Shown: positions 1 to 11,794 of the stretch, one piece after another
Layout of the letters: each line of letters begins with the position of its first letter
Position numbering within the stretch: position 1 is the first letter of the stretch
Origin: Alligator mississippiensis
Lineage: Eukaryota; Chordata; Crocodylia; Alligatoridae
Length of the DNA stretch: 64,000 nt
Direction of reading: 5' to 3'
Assembly: GCF_030867095.1 (NCBI RefSeq)
Contig: NC_081824.1
Coordinates: 310,822,956 to 310,886,955 of the forward strand
Notes under the pieces: generated by a model
The model's input: the letters and a program-made list of their open reading frames with translations, nothing else
Database searches by the model: none
What the model was told of the DNA's origin: nothing
Translations under genes and position numbers: made by a program

Positions 1-1879
1 AAACGTCTGTTTTCTGATGTTATTTTCATCTTCATGCACTATTGTATTCAGGGAACACAGCAGGGCACTGGGGAAGATACTTGGAGAGACTACTTAGAGT
101 CAAGCTATTTTAGTGCTGTATGTCAGCATATTAGCACAATAGAAGGGGTAGACAGAAGGAAGTGGTAAAGAGGAGAGACAGGGGAATGAGAGGAGAGATA
201 AAAGACTGGGGGATGTGGATGAGAAAAGGGTGGCAGTAGAGATAGGGAAATTGTAGACAATGAATGAAAGAACAAGAGGAGGTAAGAACAATAGAGAAAC
301 AGAGAGCAGATGTATGGAGAGAAAAAGAAAGGCAGGAAAGGAATTGTAAAAAGGAAGGAAAATGCATCCTGACAGAAAGCAGCAGCACGCTTAATCATTC
401 ATAGACAGGCAGTGCTGCTCCAAGGAAGAAGAAAGAGAAAAATAAAACCCCAAGTTAAATGAAGACTGAGAAGAATAACTTTGGATTAAGAGGAGATGGA
501 CAGGGCATTTAAATGCTTCAACTATGTAGCTATGTTTTTTTGTTTTTGGGGGAGGTGTTTTTGTTTGTTTTGTGTTTTTGTTTGTTTGTTCTGTTAAATA
601 CATTTCCCAGGGAAAGACTGTCTCTGGCTCCTGTGCTCTCAGCTGGAAGGGTTGGCATGCCATACCTCTAGCAAATCAGTATTTCCATTTAGCTCAGCTT
701 TGCATATGTGCCCATGCCCCAAAGAGATGGAAAGGTTTTAGTGAGCAAAACAGCATGATATTTTTCCTTAAAATCATCTTGGAAAAGGTGAGCAGGCAAG
801 CTGTGCGCCAATGCAGTGCCAACCAAAACAGCTGTCTAAGGCTGCCATAGCATGTCTCTTTTTTTCCTGTGAAGTGCACCCAGTAACAGTGCCTGCCTGA
901 AGCACTGTGAATGTGGACAGGCTATTTAAACATGAGTTAGCTTGCTGAATACCATGTGACTTTTGAAACCAGAGATGCAGACTGTGTGGGATAAAAATAT
1001 TGATAACTCTTTCTTAGAAGTTCAGGAATGGGACTTGACTATTTTTGTATAAAGTTTCTGATTCTTAATGTGCCATAGAGGGACACAGAGACATAGACAA
1101 GCAAAAGGACTCCAAGTTATTAATTATGAATAATTAATTTTACAAAGAAAGCAATATGCAACACCAGGCAGTAACAGTGGTTCTTCAATTAGCACTTGTT
1201 CCTCCCTCAGAAAGTTTTCAGCAGGGATTACAGTTTCTATGAGGTCTAGTCCCCAGTGTGTAACTCTGCTCTCTAGGTGAGCTGAAATAAGATTTTCTTT
1301 TTCACAGCTTGACACTCTACATCAAAGTCTTACTTTGCTTTTTAGAACTTGTCAGTGTAATTTTCAAAAGAGCTCAGCATTGTCCTTACTCTGCTGTCAT
1401 TAAATCAATCATTATTTCACCATTTATACCAAGTAGAACAGAATTTAAATCATTGTTCAATACTTTTTAAAATCCCACCCAGTCCTTAACTCTTCATAAT
1501 GTAGTGAAAACTTTATAAACAGATGAAAATGGGGTCTTTTAATAGGCAATGTCCAGCAACCTTGGTATAGATCCTGCTACCTATAATAGACAAAAGTCAC
1601 ACATATGCACACACACAGGAAGAAAAGAAGTCCAATACGTTCTCAGGACGTAAATGAGAAGAGTAGTCCAGACAGCTGAAGCAAATGCATGGAAACAGAA
1701 ATAGACAACGAAGGGAGGGAAAAGAATCTAAAAGGAAATGAGTCTAATTTTAAAAAAAATACAGCAATCTAGGGATGAGAAGAATGATGGGAAAGAAAAC
1801 TAGCAAGCATGCAAAATAAGTTTTAAAACATTGAGGAAAATATAGAAATAATTTAAGAAAATCATTAGTGTAAGGTAAT
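1..1879. other. No gene seen; AT-rich DNA with a polypurine-skewed stretch
   Basis: I see no coding region or recognisable mobile element here. Positions about 140-480 are strongly purine-biased on the plus strand (long runs of A and G with few pyrimidines), which creates spurious Leu/Ser/Phe-rich open frames on the minus strand. Positions 533-595 are a T/G-rich simple-sequence stretch. Confidence 0.6.
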
Positions 1880-3082
1880 TGTGGCAGGCTCACGGCAGCG
1901 CCAGCATCCAGGTGGTCAGTCTGTGGGGAAATTGGCCAGCACCATGAGGCCAGGAGGGGCCCATGAAATGGGCCAGCCCTGAAGGGCTCCCAAGATAAAA
2001 GGAGCTCCTTAGCTGTAGCTTGGGGTGGGGAAGAGGGGGCACCAGAAGTGTTATCTGATACTCTGTCTGCAACCAGAGCAGAACCAGCAAGCCCCACCAG
2101 AAGGTGGTTGCTGGATAATGCTGCCAGAGCCCAGTCTGCAGGGGGAAATCCTTTGCAGGGCCTGGAAATATGCTTGCCTACAGCAGAAGAGCCAGGGATT
2201 CTTCCTGAGGCAGGAGCTAAACTGCTAAACTGGAAAAGCCGCAGACAGCTGGAAACCTGTGGAAGAGAGAGTAGGTATCAGCGCAGGAGCTACAACCAAT
2301 GAGTCAGGGGACACATACCTGATCAAGCAACCACTCGCTCACCATGATGCTGACAGGTAGTCTGAGGGCAGTCAGGATGGGAGGCGGGCTGCCCGAGACA
2401 AACTTGTGGGACCCACCAAGAGAGGGAACTTGGGTGCCCCTGGGACTCAGTGTGTCACGTACAAGCAAGCCCAGATGCAAGGGCAGTGCTGGCCTTGCAG
2501 GGCCCAAGCAAGCGTGAGGGAATATTTCTTGAAGCAGTGTGGCACATGGCTGGTTGCCTACAGGTCTAAGGCGATGGCCCATCTGGAGTATCCCTGCACC
2601 TGGGGAAGCGTGTAGGAGCTGGGTAAAATACTTTCTGCTGAGCCTGGAGCATGGAATTGAAAGACTTAGAGGTGGGGAGCATCATTGCCCTGCTCACCCG
2701 CACTGTCAAAGCATCTTGTGTTCAGTTATACTTAAGTTGTACATTCATTAAGGTGGGAGAGCCTGGCCATACTCCTGGGAAGAACAGTGTGGGTAGGAAA
2801 CAGTGTGGGTAGGAGTTCCTAGGGAACAAACAGTGCCAGCACCCTGTTCCAGAGCTGATCAACTTGAAGCAGACAGCCTGAGTGGGAAGGGGTGAGGTGC
2901 AGTGGAGGAGGAGCCTCACAGAAGATATAGCGGCAGAGGCCCTGGGACCAAAGAAAACAAACACTGAACACCTCCAGGTAACCTTAAACAACACCAAGTC
3001 ATGGCAGACAAGTAGGCCCCAGGGTAGCATCCAGGTGGACAGGACACGCCAGTGGCAGCACTGTGGGCATGGGCCTGCCACA
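1880..3082. mobile_element. Solo LTR of an endogenous retrovirus (family C)
   Basis: The element begins TGTGGCAGGC and ends GCCTGCCACA, a perfect 10-bp terminal inverted repeat of TG...CA type. It is flanked by a perfect 5-bp direct repeat, GTAAT, at 1875-1879 and 3083-3087. These are the hallmarks of retroviral integration. At 1203 bp with no coding region or second LTR nearby, it is best read as a solo LTR left by LTR-LTR recombination. It is clearly more GC-rich than the flanks. A TATA-like AAGATAAAAGG lies about 115 bp in from the left end, which would suggest plus orientation, but I could not find a clear AATAAA, so orientation is left open. Its TGTGGYAGG start resembles the family B LTRs at 10863 and 37584, so the families may be distantly related. 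The open frames inside it have no recognisable products. Confidence 0.75.
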
Positions 3083-4113
3083 GTAATGATTTGTCTAGTT
3101 TATGAAAAGAGGAAGCAAAAATTGGATTCATGTAGATTTTGATTTTTGAAATAGATGTACCAACTTATACTGCACTGTAGCAGAGAGATACTTGAGCTAA
3201 CTTTTAACAAGCTAGTTCAGGGTAGCAGAAGCAGCTTACCTGCCTGAAAAGCTCACACTGAGATGTGTGTTGCTTGAATATAGACTGCTTCCAGTACATG
3301 TAACAATAGCCTATTTAAAGTTAACTAGCATCTCTCCCACTGTACTGTAGATTACACTGTGGACAGGCTAATTTGTGGAGGAAAGTTGTATCTTATACTT
3401 GAATTTGTGGTGGAAAGTTGTATCTTATTCTTGAACACGTGATAACACCCTAAGATTTAATTTAACACTTATTAAGTGCAATTAAAACACGAGCAGTTCA
3501 GCATGTGTTAAGGCTGTCCTGGTATTGCAAAGCTGTTCCCTTTAAGGTGAGGATAATCTGTTACCACATATAACATGAATAGGTCACTACATTCCAATGA
3601 TTTGCAGCTCTTGCAAGTGAATGTGCGGCAAGGCCTTTAGGCTGTTTTAGAACCTGTAAAAGCAAGATGCTGAAAAAAAGGGAGCGTGAGGACACAGTAT
3701 TGTAAATAGAAAGCTTGCACCTGTCTGTGGATAACTAGGGGACTTCATGTCCCAAGACATGGTCAGTGAGACATCTTCAATGACTAATAAAGTTATGCCA
3801 AATATTAAAATAAATTAATATGATGGAAATCCTATTCAGAGTTCTTTTTCTCCACTCATGCATTTACCCATTGATGTTCATCTTTGGCAGCTACACTAGT
3901 AAATAGCTATTCACATCCCTAAGACTTTGTGACTGGACTTCAGCATTTAAAAATTAAATAAATGAAACGAATTCTAGCAACTCTTTTCCTATCCCCATCC
4001 CCATCTCCTTCTGGTACTACTTTTGAAAATTTTTTCACATCTTCTCTTTAACATCTCACCAAAAAGAGAATCTCAACCTTAAGCTGAATAATGTTCATAC
4101 TAAGCAGATTTCA

Positions 4114-4115
<2 letters not shown>
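3083..4115. other. No gene seen; unique AT-rich DNA
   Basis: No open frame, repeat or RNA gene that I can support. The sequence is ordinary AT-rich intergenic or intronic DNA. Confidence 0.5.

Positions 4116-4146
<31 letters not shown>
4116..4146 (+). repeat. (GT)n microsatellite
   Basis: An uninterrupted GT dinucleotide run of about 31 bp. Confidence 0.95.
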
Positions 4147-4148
<2 letters not shown>

Positions 4149-5744
4149 GGTTGGGGGTGGGGAGGCAGAATCCTCATAAACTAGACAATTATATTCATAG
4201 TTTGAGAAATTCCTGAAGTGCAATGGAGAAACTAAACATTAAATGATAAGAAAATGTTCATTTTTGAGATTAGACATTGCAAAAGGAACATGATGCTGAA
4301 AAGTGAGAAACTTACAGAAATGACTGCAAAATAAATGTGTGAGATGTGTGATGCAAGGAATAATTAAAAAAAAAAATTCTATCAACTTTGCACTGCCACC
4401 TGCAGAAAAATAAAGTAAATTAATTACCAAGATTTATAACCTGTTCATTCTTTCCTGTGAAAAGTCCCCTTAGCTGCACTAAATGGTTTGAAATCAATGG
4501 GATTACAAACAGGGCTAAGGAAAATAATAAACTAAAAAAAAAGAAGTCTACTGAAATTGTTATTATATGCACACATTAAGAATTGCTGACACTAATGTTT
4601 TATTAATTCCCAGATTATATCTTTCCTGACTAACCAGGCAGTGCTCCCATATCATCTTTTTTTAATAGTTTTTTTAATAGTTTTTCATCAGGATTTTTCT
4701 ACCCTGGTTCGTTAAAGGGCATGTTCCCTTTTGACTGGTATCAGTTGCTTCTACTAGAGATTGGATGATTTCCTTTGTGTCTCAAAGAAGCTGGGGAGTT
4801 CTGTACAATTTAGACATTGCTGACTCTTGCTGGCTTTGGCATAAGGACTGTTCGTTTTCTCTGTACTGGAGTTATCTTAACCAGTATAGCTGTAGCAAAA
4901 TTATTTGAGAGAAGAATTGTCTCTTTGTCTTTGGATCAATACTGTTTTGCTGACCTTCTACAGATAATTTCTTTGAGAGGTTTTTGATGAACTTGTATGA
5001 ATACCTGTTTATTTCCTGTCAACAGTACCTCAGATGTAAGATACAGATTTAGAAATTAATGCAGAGGTAAGGGATACATTGGTCAAAAATAGACAGATGG
5101 TGCTAATGGAAGAATAAACAAGACTGAAGAGGTTAGATAGTCAGGAGGGATACATAGCTTAAGAAAGCCAGAGAAAGGTTAGGTTTGGAATTAAATAGGA
5201 GAATTAGTTGACGGAGAAAATACACTTGAGGAAAAGGTATAAACTACTGGAGATCTGAGGCAGAGAAATAATAGGAGAGTAAGTAGGATCAAGAGAATGG
5301 AAATACAATGAGACTGAATGGTACAAAAATGCTAATGCACTTCATTGATTGAAGAAGTTACAGGACTTTTCCTGACAGGGGCAAGTCAGCCTGATAGATG
5401 TGGTAACACCCCCAGTATGAAACACCAGAGTCCTTTAACATGATGTGATTGTTGACTGATAGTCTCATACAATCTCTAAAACAATTAGGTAGATGTTTGG
5501 ATCTGGGCATAAATTACAGAGATTTTAAAAAATAGACACCTTTCACTGTCCTCTGAAGACAGGCTAGCAGATGGCAGAAGAACTGCAGATCATCAGGACC
5601 TTATCCTGCCAATCTTGGGCATATTGGACAGTAGGTGCAAAAGCAGCAGCATTCTGCAACCCTGTAACAGTGCCAAAGAGACAATTGACGTTCAGGCAAT
5701 TGGGAGCAGCCTTTTTCATAGAAATGCAAACCTCTAGAACTCTT
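4147..5744. other. No gene seen; unique AT-rich DNA
   Basis: No coding signal, no repeat boundary and no structured element stands out. Confidence 0.5.
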
Positions 5745-5945
5745 GGTTCAGAGATGATACCTTTTGTTAGACCAACTAAGAAATCACAAAAAAAAAAAAA
5801 AAAAAAAAATTTCTGCAAGCTTTTGGGCTCACATGCCCTTTCTCAGGCTCAGGGAAAATTAAAGATGATAAAAAGTCCCAATAGGTAGGAAATACACTTT
5901 ATTTTTGCACAGAGGTAGCTGAAGGTGGAAGTCTGTTCCTCTGGG
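5745..5945 (+). repeat. Interspersed repeat (family D), copy with an expanded poly-A tract
   Basis: The sequence carries the blocks ACCTTTTGTTAGACCAACTAA, GCAAGCTTTTGGGCTCA and CCCTTTCTCAGGCT in order. The same order of blocks is found at 39395-39545 and in both arms of the fold-back element at 7010-7472, so this is one interspersed family. An A(22) run at 5788-5809 separates the first two blocks, where the other copies have a short A-rich spacer. The family's class is not resolved from these copies; none shows clean terminal repeats except the fold-back one. Confidence 0.65.
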
Positions 5946-6159
5946 TCCATGACGGTGTCTTTGTGAGTTGCTCCTTGATGTGCAGATAACGCAGAGCCCT
6001 GGAGGTGTCATATGGTAGACAGGCAGGGAGGTGTCGGAGTCTTTCTTGTTGTTTAGCAATTAAGTTTAAATCCAAAATTTTCATCTTGTCATATTGGGAC
6101 CTGATTGTCATCATAGACAACTCAATAGAAGCTTTGACTTGGAGTGCAGCTGTTTGCAA
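5899..6159 (-). other. Unassigned 86-residue open frame beside family D repeat
   Basis: The minus strand carries an 86-aa open frame that begins MQTAALQVKASIELSM and contains a charged, helix-prone segment (IRSQYDKMKILDLNLIAKQQ). Unlike most short frames in the window it is not low-complexity. It directly abuts and partly overlaps the family D repeat. It may be a coding relic of the autonomous parent of that repeat, or chance. I do not recognise a domain, catalytic motif, signal peptide or membrane segment. Confidence 0.25.
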
Positions 6160-6179
6160 AAAAAAGGAAATATGTTCAG

Positions 6180-7009
6180 ATCCATAAAAAATGGAATGGA
6201 GTACATTGGCCAGAACTCATCACCAGTGCAATATTTAGTTATTACTTGGCCTTAAACCTGTCTTCTACTGGTTGCTTAGGTGAGGCCAAATAGTTGCAGA
6301 CACCTGATACAAAATTACAGTGTTTTCCTTTAAATGTGTGCATCTTTTGACCTGTTATATTCATTGTTAATGTCACATCTCATCGCTTTGCATTGCCCTT
6401 GTTAGACTCCTAAAATGGTAATTTAATAAAGGAAAGTGATATGAATCATCAAGGAACAATTTGAATTATAATCTGTAGATAATTCATTATGCACACATTT
6501 CTTGTGAGATCCTTAAATCAGTAGGGCTTCTTAATCAGAGACTTAAAAATTTTGCCTGTAATAACTAGAGACTTGACCCATAAATCAGGAGATAGGCCAG
6601 CAGGGCCAATTTTTGCTTCACATTTTTCCTTGTGAGAATTAAACATTTAATTACCAGTAAGGTCACAAAAAAGGGAACAAAAACCTGTAATGCAAAGTTG
6701 TTTTCTGAATTATCAGCCCTGTCAGCACTTTCTGAAAATATAGAATCACGCAAGAGAAGATGGAAATGTGAATGTGTGGTGTCAGTTCAATAAGATTTTA
6801 CTATAACAAATATACAGCTGTTGGCAAAGCAGTCAGACCAGCAGGGTTTCTGTGAAGGGTAGGCAATATTTGCAAAGCAGGCCTCATGGGCTTTTTTTTC
6901 AAAGGTAGCTAATATCTGCCTGGGATGTGGCTTCACTCTCTTTGTAGGCTTTTATTAATAATGACTTAGATTAAGTTTTAATGTTTTTATCATCATCACT
7001 CATGTTACA
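6180..7009. other. No gene seen; unique AT-rich DNA
   Basis: No feature I can support. Confidence 0.5.
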
Positions 7010-7472
7010 GGGGTATAGGTTGTAGCCATGTTGGTCTAAGGCCATAGGCAGGTGAGGTTCTTTGGGTAAATCTGCTACCTTTTATTAGACTAACTCATAT
7101 AGTTGGAAAAATTCTTGTTTGTAAGCTTTTGGGTGTACATACCCTTCATCAGGCTGAGAAAGCATCTGCAGTTGGTGTCTGCTCTTCCTGGATGGAATGA
7201 GTAGTAAAAAAGCCAGAGGCTGCTATGCATGCAAGAATGCTAGTCAGTGCATATGTTCCTCACTGACTGGCTTTCTTGCGTGTATACCAGCCTCTGGCTT
7301 TTTTACTACTCACGCCATTCAGGGAAAGCACACACTAGCCGCAGATGCTTCCTCAGCCTGATGAAGGGAATGTATACCTGAAAGCTTCCAAAGAAGAATT
7401 TTTTCCAACTATTTGAGTTGGCATAATAAAAGATAGCAGATTTACCCAAAGAACCTTGTCCATTTTATAATC
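7010..7472. mobile_element. Large fold-back (inverted-repeat) element, family D relative
   Basis: The two halves are near-perfect reverse complements. The left arm (about 7045-7240) has TTCTTTGGGTAAATCTGCTA, then TTTTATTAGACTAACTCATA, then a CCCTTCATCAGGCTGA block, then AAAAAAGCCAGAGGCTG; the right arm (about 7242-7460) carries the same blocks inverted. The centre is near 7240-7255, around GCATATGTTCCTCACTGACT. The left end has about 35 bp (GGGGTATAGGTTGTAGCCAT...) not matched on the right. A 7-bp direct repeat, TGTTACA, sits at 7003-7009 and 7473-7479 and may be the target duplication. It has no coding capacity. It could be a head-to-head dimer of family D, or a non-autonomous fold-back transposon. 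Confidence 0.75.
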
Positions 7473-7767
7473 TGTTACATTGCAGTGCAGAAAATGTACA
7501 AGGATGTTCTGCTGTTAGGTAGACTTAACAAGAAGAGTACAATCACATGCTAAATTACCCAAAGAACCATGCCCACCAGCCTCAGTCTGACCTAGTCACA
7601 CAATGCTATTCCAATCTTGTGCTTGTTTTTAAACCAGGCTGCTTCTCATGTGGGATTTTATCTGGCTGATCTAGTAATATGGGCCAATATGTTACTTTTA
7701 ACAAGAGCAAAAATATGAGGAGCACAAGTGTCTTAAGATACAGATATAGGGAATTAGCCCACTGTAC

Positions 7768-7850
7768 TACCTAGAATTACACAGTTGGAAGGGACTTTTG
7801 GAACCATTGGGTGCAACCCATTGCACGAAAATAAGCTCCTCCTTTTTTAA
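7768..7850 (-). mobile_element. Short CR1 3'-end fragment
   Basis: AATTACACAGTTGGAAGGGA and a following CCATTGGGTGCAACCCA resemble the reverse complement of the CR1 3' UTR end (GGTCCCTTCCA...), which is also seen on the minus strand at 48386 and 62575. Only about 80 bp are recognisable. Confidence 0.5.
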
Positions 7851-10760
7851 TTGTATGTCAAATATTTGGGAAATAATGAGAAGTAATATGGATTTTAGAA
7901 AGCTGAGGAGAAAACATTAAAATATGGATGCCAAAGCTGTATTCCCAAATCTGGATACAGGCCATAAAGATGTTTACCAGTCCAGAGCACCAGCATCTGA
8001 AAGTCTCCAATGATATCAACAAGAGCTGCTGGATATTTAATGCTGCTGATAAATTAAACCAGTTCTTTAGGTACCTGAATAAGGACTTACGAGCCTTGTA
8101 TTAGCCACTGATAGTTTTTTTCCCTTGGCACACTACAGTTTTGTGTAACCCATGTGCAGGGAAACAAAGCATCTTTCATGCAGATGGAGTGAATGTTGCT
8201 TGTTGGTACGGGAGCTTGCTGATTAAGGAAGGGAGAATTCTGTGGAGAGTGCTCCTTCTGGTTCCAAACCCTGCCCAAAACCGCAGAGAGCCTCTGTAGG
8301 GAATGCCACACATCTGGCATTGCACTCCTCCACAACCTCAGTTGGGTGTAGGTTTGTGTCTTTCCTCATGCAGAAGTGGATGGGAGCACTTAAGTCCCCT
8401 TGTATAGCGGCAGCGTTGCCTTCCATGTTTTGTACAGCACAGAGAATGCTTCTGTCTCTCCATAACTAGCAGCAGTAGTAGTAATAAATTAAGGTCAGCA
8501 TTGCTAGCTTTCAGGAAGTGAATACACCTAAAGTTTCTAGTGCATGTTACTCTGGCACAAATAATTCACATTTTTAAGGAGCTAAAATGAAATGAAGGCC
8601 TGCCCCCCTATTAAACCCCTAACTCCATGCTCACATCCTTGGGGGTCTGTTGGAAGAAGTGAATATTTCAAAACACTCTAAAAGCTCAGGGTTTTTTTTC
8701 CGTTTAGTGAGAAACTCCTAGCACTTTATAAGAGGAAAAGGGGATTGTAAATTAATATAAATTTAAATGTATATCCAATATAAGTCAGGAGCTAAATGTA
8801 ATTTGTTGTGGGGGGGTCAGGTAGTATGACATAATGATTCTAATTTACCAGGGACTTTTTTCTTTTTTGCCTACTACTTAACAGACACTCCAACACAATG
8901 GCTTTGAAGAAATGAAAGATTTATTCCAAGGTCCAGTCAGAAGAACGAAGAAGCTTGTCCTTCTTGATATCGTTAGACATAATGGATTTGTGGAGTGACT
9001 ATGCTTGGTCAGAATGTAGCAATCATTTTAATAGCTAGTATTCATCTCATATTGCCAGATGTTGGAGGGAAGATGTTTTATACTTCACTAGATACAGGAA
9101 AAGTGACTCAAACCTTTGCAGTGTGATTAAAGATGATGTGAAAGGCCTTACATTATCTCTGGGGCTAAAGTGTCAATTGGGAGATAACTGTCCAAGAAGG
9201 AAGAGCCTAAAAGAGTAGGGGCAGTACAATAAGCTGGCAGTGCCCAAATCTGAATTTCTTGACACTGAAGCTTAAACTGCTTCTTTCCACTCAGCCAAGG
9301 TATACATAATTTCCAAGGCTTTGTATCATTAATTTTTTATGTGATGTCAGGAAATTGAGTCAAATGCCACACATTTGCACTATGCAGTATCTGAAGCAGG
9401 CAACATCTCTTCCCTGGAAAAATTTTAAACTGGTTAAAATAATTTCTAAATGTGCTTGCATGATAGAGAGGGGTTTCAAGTGTGCTTGGGGTTCCGTACT
9501 TGGTACAACCCCTGATACATTTTCCTTTTCTTAAGCTTGTCATGTGAGATATTGGAAGTAATGAAGTGTAGCACTTCTACCATAAAGGTGCACTGAACAA
9601 ACCTTAGCTGATTAAGCTGCACAACACCTCTAAGAAGTAAAGTGTTATTAACACTGCTTTACTGCCAGGGAAAGTGAGGTGCACTTAATTTGTAATCTTG
9701 CTTCTAAACCTTGAACAGGTAGGGATGTATGTACATGTGCTACCACCTAGGGCAGGACAGGGGAGAAATTCATCACTTGCAATGTTTTCTCTCCAGCTCC
9801 ATTGCTTCAGGGTGGTAGCAGTGTGCTACTTGGCCCATCCTCATCACAAATAGATTACTAGTCCTCACATATGAGGCTAGCTGTGGTAAAATGCACTGTG
9901 AACAGGGAGAGGAGGGGACCAGTTTCTGCCTACTCTCTCCTACCCTAACGTCTTCTGGTCATGGAGAGAAAATGCCCAGACTTCAAATGCCCAGACCTAC
10001 ACCTCCCTGCACAGGTGTTTAGCTTTGTCTGATGTGTCCTTAAAAGTCTCTCTTTGCTGATGACTGCACATAGGGAAGAGCAGGACTGAAGAATGCTGTT
10101 ACATCCAGTAAAATTAAATTGGACCTTGTACCAGAGGTTATATCTAAGACTTGGACAGTTACTACTTAACCAATAACAAATGTGTATGCCTTTAGAAGTA
10201 CAGTCCTAATACTGTAGTTAGTTTAAAGCAATACAACATGCTGACCACTCCAAGATATAATGGATGCAACATCATTGGATGGCCAATGTGAGGGGAAGAG
10301 AGCAGGACTGGAGAAATTTAAACATAAAATACTTCACTCAGGTGCTGAGAGAAGCCTAGCCAAAGCGATGAGCGTGTCACTGTATTTTCATAGGGTGTGA
10401 TCTGTCTGGATTGGTGGAGGAAGCATGATAACGAGTATCTTTGGCCCCAGAGAAGGGCAGCTTCCTATGGACTTTTAAGGAACTGATCTCAATTGATGGA
10501 CTCATCCACTGGTAAGGAATTGATTTAAGTTGATTGTTCATGGACCTCAGGAATGAACTGATCTAAATGTGGTTGACCCATGAACTTGTAAGGGACTGAC
10601 TTAAGTCATGGCTTTATGAAGCCTGGATGAATTGATTCAAACTTACAGACACTATCATTCAGTAAGCCAGAGACTAACTGCCAGCAACACATCCAGTCGA
10701 CACAAGATCAAGACCGAGATGTGTACCATTCATTGGGAAGTGGTAATGTTGGGGGTAAGG

Positions 10761-10762
<2 letters not shown>
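7851..10762. other. No gene seen; unique AT-rich DNA
   Basis: Almost 3 kb without a supportable gene or repeat. The short open frames show no domain, no codon-use signal and no splice structure I can defend. Confidence 0.5.

Positions 10763-10817
<55 letters not shown>
10763..10817 (+). repeat. (CA)n microsatellite
   Basis: An uninterrupted CA run of about 55 bp. It encodes the spurious His-Thr run in an open frame crossing it. Confidence 0.97.
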
Positions 10818-10820
<3 letters not shown>

Positions 10821-10862
10821 CAAGACATAGCAGGTGAGAGAAGAACATCAGAGGTTGGTAGA

Positions 10863-11789
10863 TCTAGCAGGACACTGGTAGTGCCTGACACTTTAAGGAC
10901 TGGGCCAGGGAGGGGCAGGTGCTTGATTAGGGTGGCCATTTTAAGGCCCAGCTCCCTAAGCTTAGAGCAGTTCGTGATCAGCCAGCAAAGGAAAACCATC
11001 TATCTGCTGCTCTCCGCCAGGAACACTGCAAAGGGCAGGGTGAGGCAATGGGGACGGAGGATGCCTCATTTGTCCTGGGTCAGACATGAAACTGCACCCC
11101 GCTGGGGAAGTGAGGAGGGATCTGGTGGGGCTCCCTGTGGCCGGGGAGTCCCCAAGAAATGCCAGGCCAATCACTTTCCCGGTGAAAGGTGAGTGTGGGA
11201 TGCCTTATAACCCCAGCCCGCACATCCCTGGTGGGTTCAACTGGTACAGGGGGCTCATGGGAGTCCTGAGGCAGGAACCCAGGTCAGTGGAAGGACCTGG
11301 AGCAGTGCCCAGGCTCTTTGTGAGTCCTGTGGCTGCAGGGACCCTGAGAGGGGGCCAGGCATGGCTACCGCCACCTGAGCCTCACAGGGTGTAATACCGC
11401 AGGGTATAGGGCCAGGCAAGGCTATGGCCACCTGAGCTGGACAGGGTGGCAGGCTCCAGTCAGGGGGTGGTGTGTGCAGCCCCAGTGATGGGGCTGAGGG
11501 CTTGGAGCCCAGTATGTGTTTGTTTGTCTGTTCGTGTGTATGTGTTATGAAAGACCAAGTGCAAACCACTGGTGGTTATTATCTGCGAGGCTTGGGCTGC
11601 AATGTAGGGGTGGAACGGACCTGCGGATATCCCCCTAAACATCGGGGCTCAAAATGGGCAGCCTCTTGTCTGATTAATATCCTAATACTATTACTTCAAG
11701 GCATGGCAGGAAAGTGAGGTGGGAAGCTAGCCCATAGACAGGAGGCGGGCTGGTGCTTGCATCAGGCATGAGAGCTTGCCCCTGTCACA
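10863..11789 (+). mobile_element. Solo LTR (family B), copy 1
   Basis: This 927-bp GC-rich block aligns end to end with 37584-38532. Shared landmarks are CACTGGTAGTGCCTGACACT at the start, GGTGGCCATTTTAAGG at about 65 bp, the GCTTGGGC and GGCTCAAAATGGGC-type blocks, and a CTGTCACA end. A 5-bp near-repeat flanks it (GTAGA at 10858-10862, GTAGT at 11790-11794). The first bases (TCTAG instead of TGTGG) have drifted from TG. No internal retroviral genes are next to it, so it is read as a solo LTR. Orientation is the same as copy 2; assignment to the plus strand is provisional. It contains short internal repeats of GGGCCAGGCAWGGCTA near 11351 and 11410. Confidence 0.75.
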
Positions 11790-11794
11790 GTAGT

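Noticed and set aside
10632..11192. 186-codon open frame with a long His-Thr run
   Set aside because: The frame exists because it crosses the (CA)n microsatellite and then the family B LTR. No domain is recognisable.
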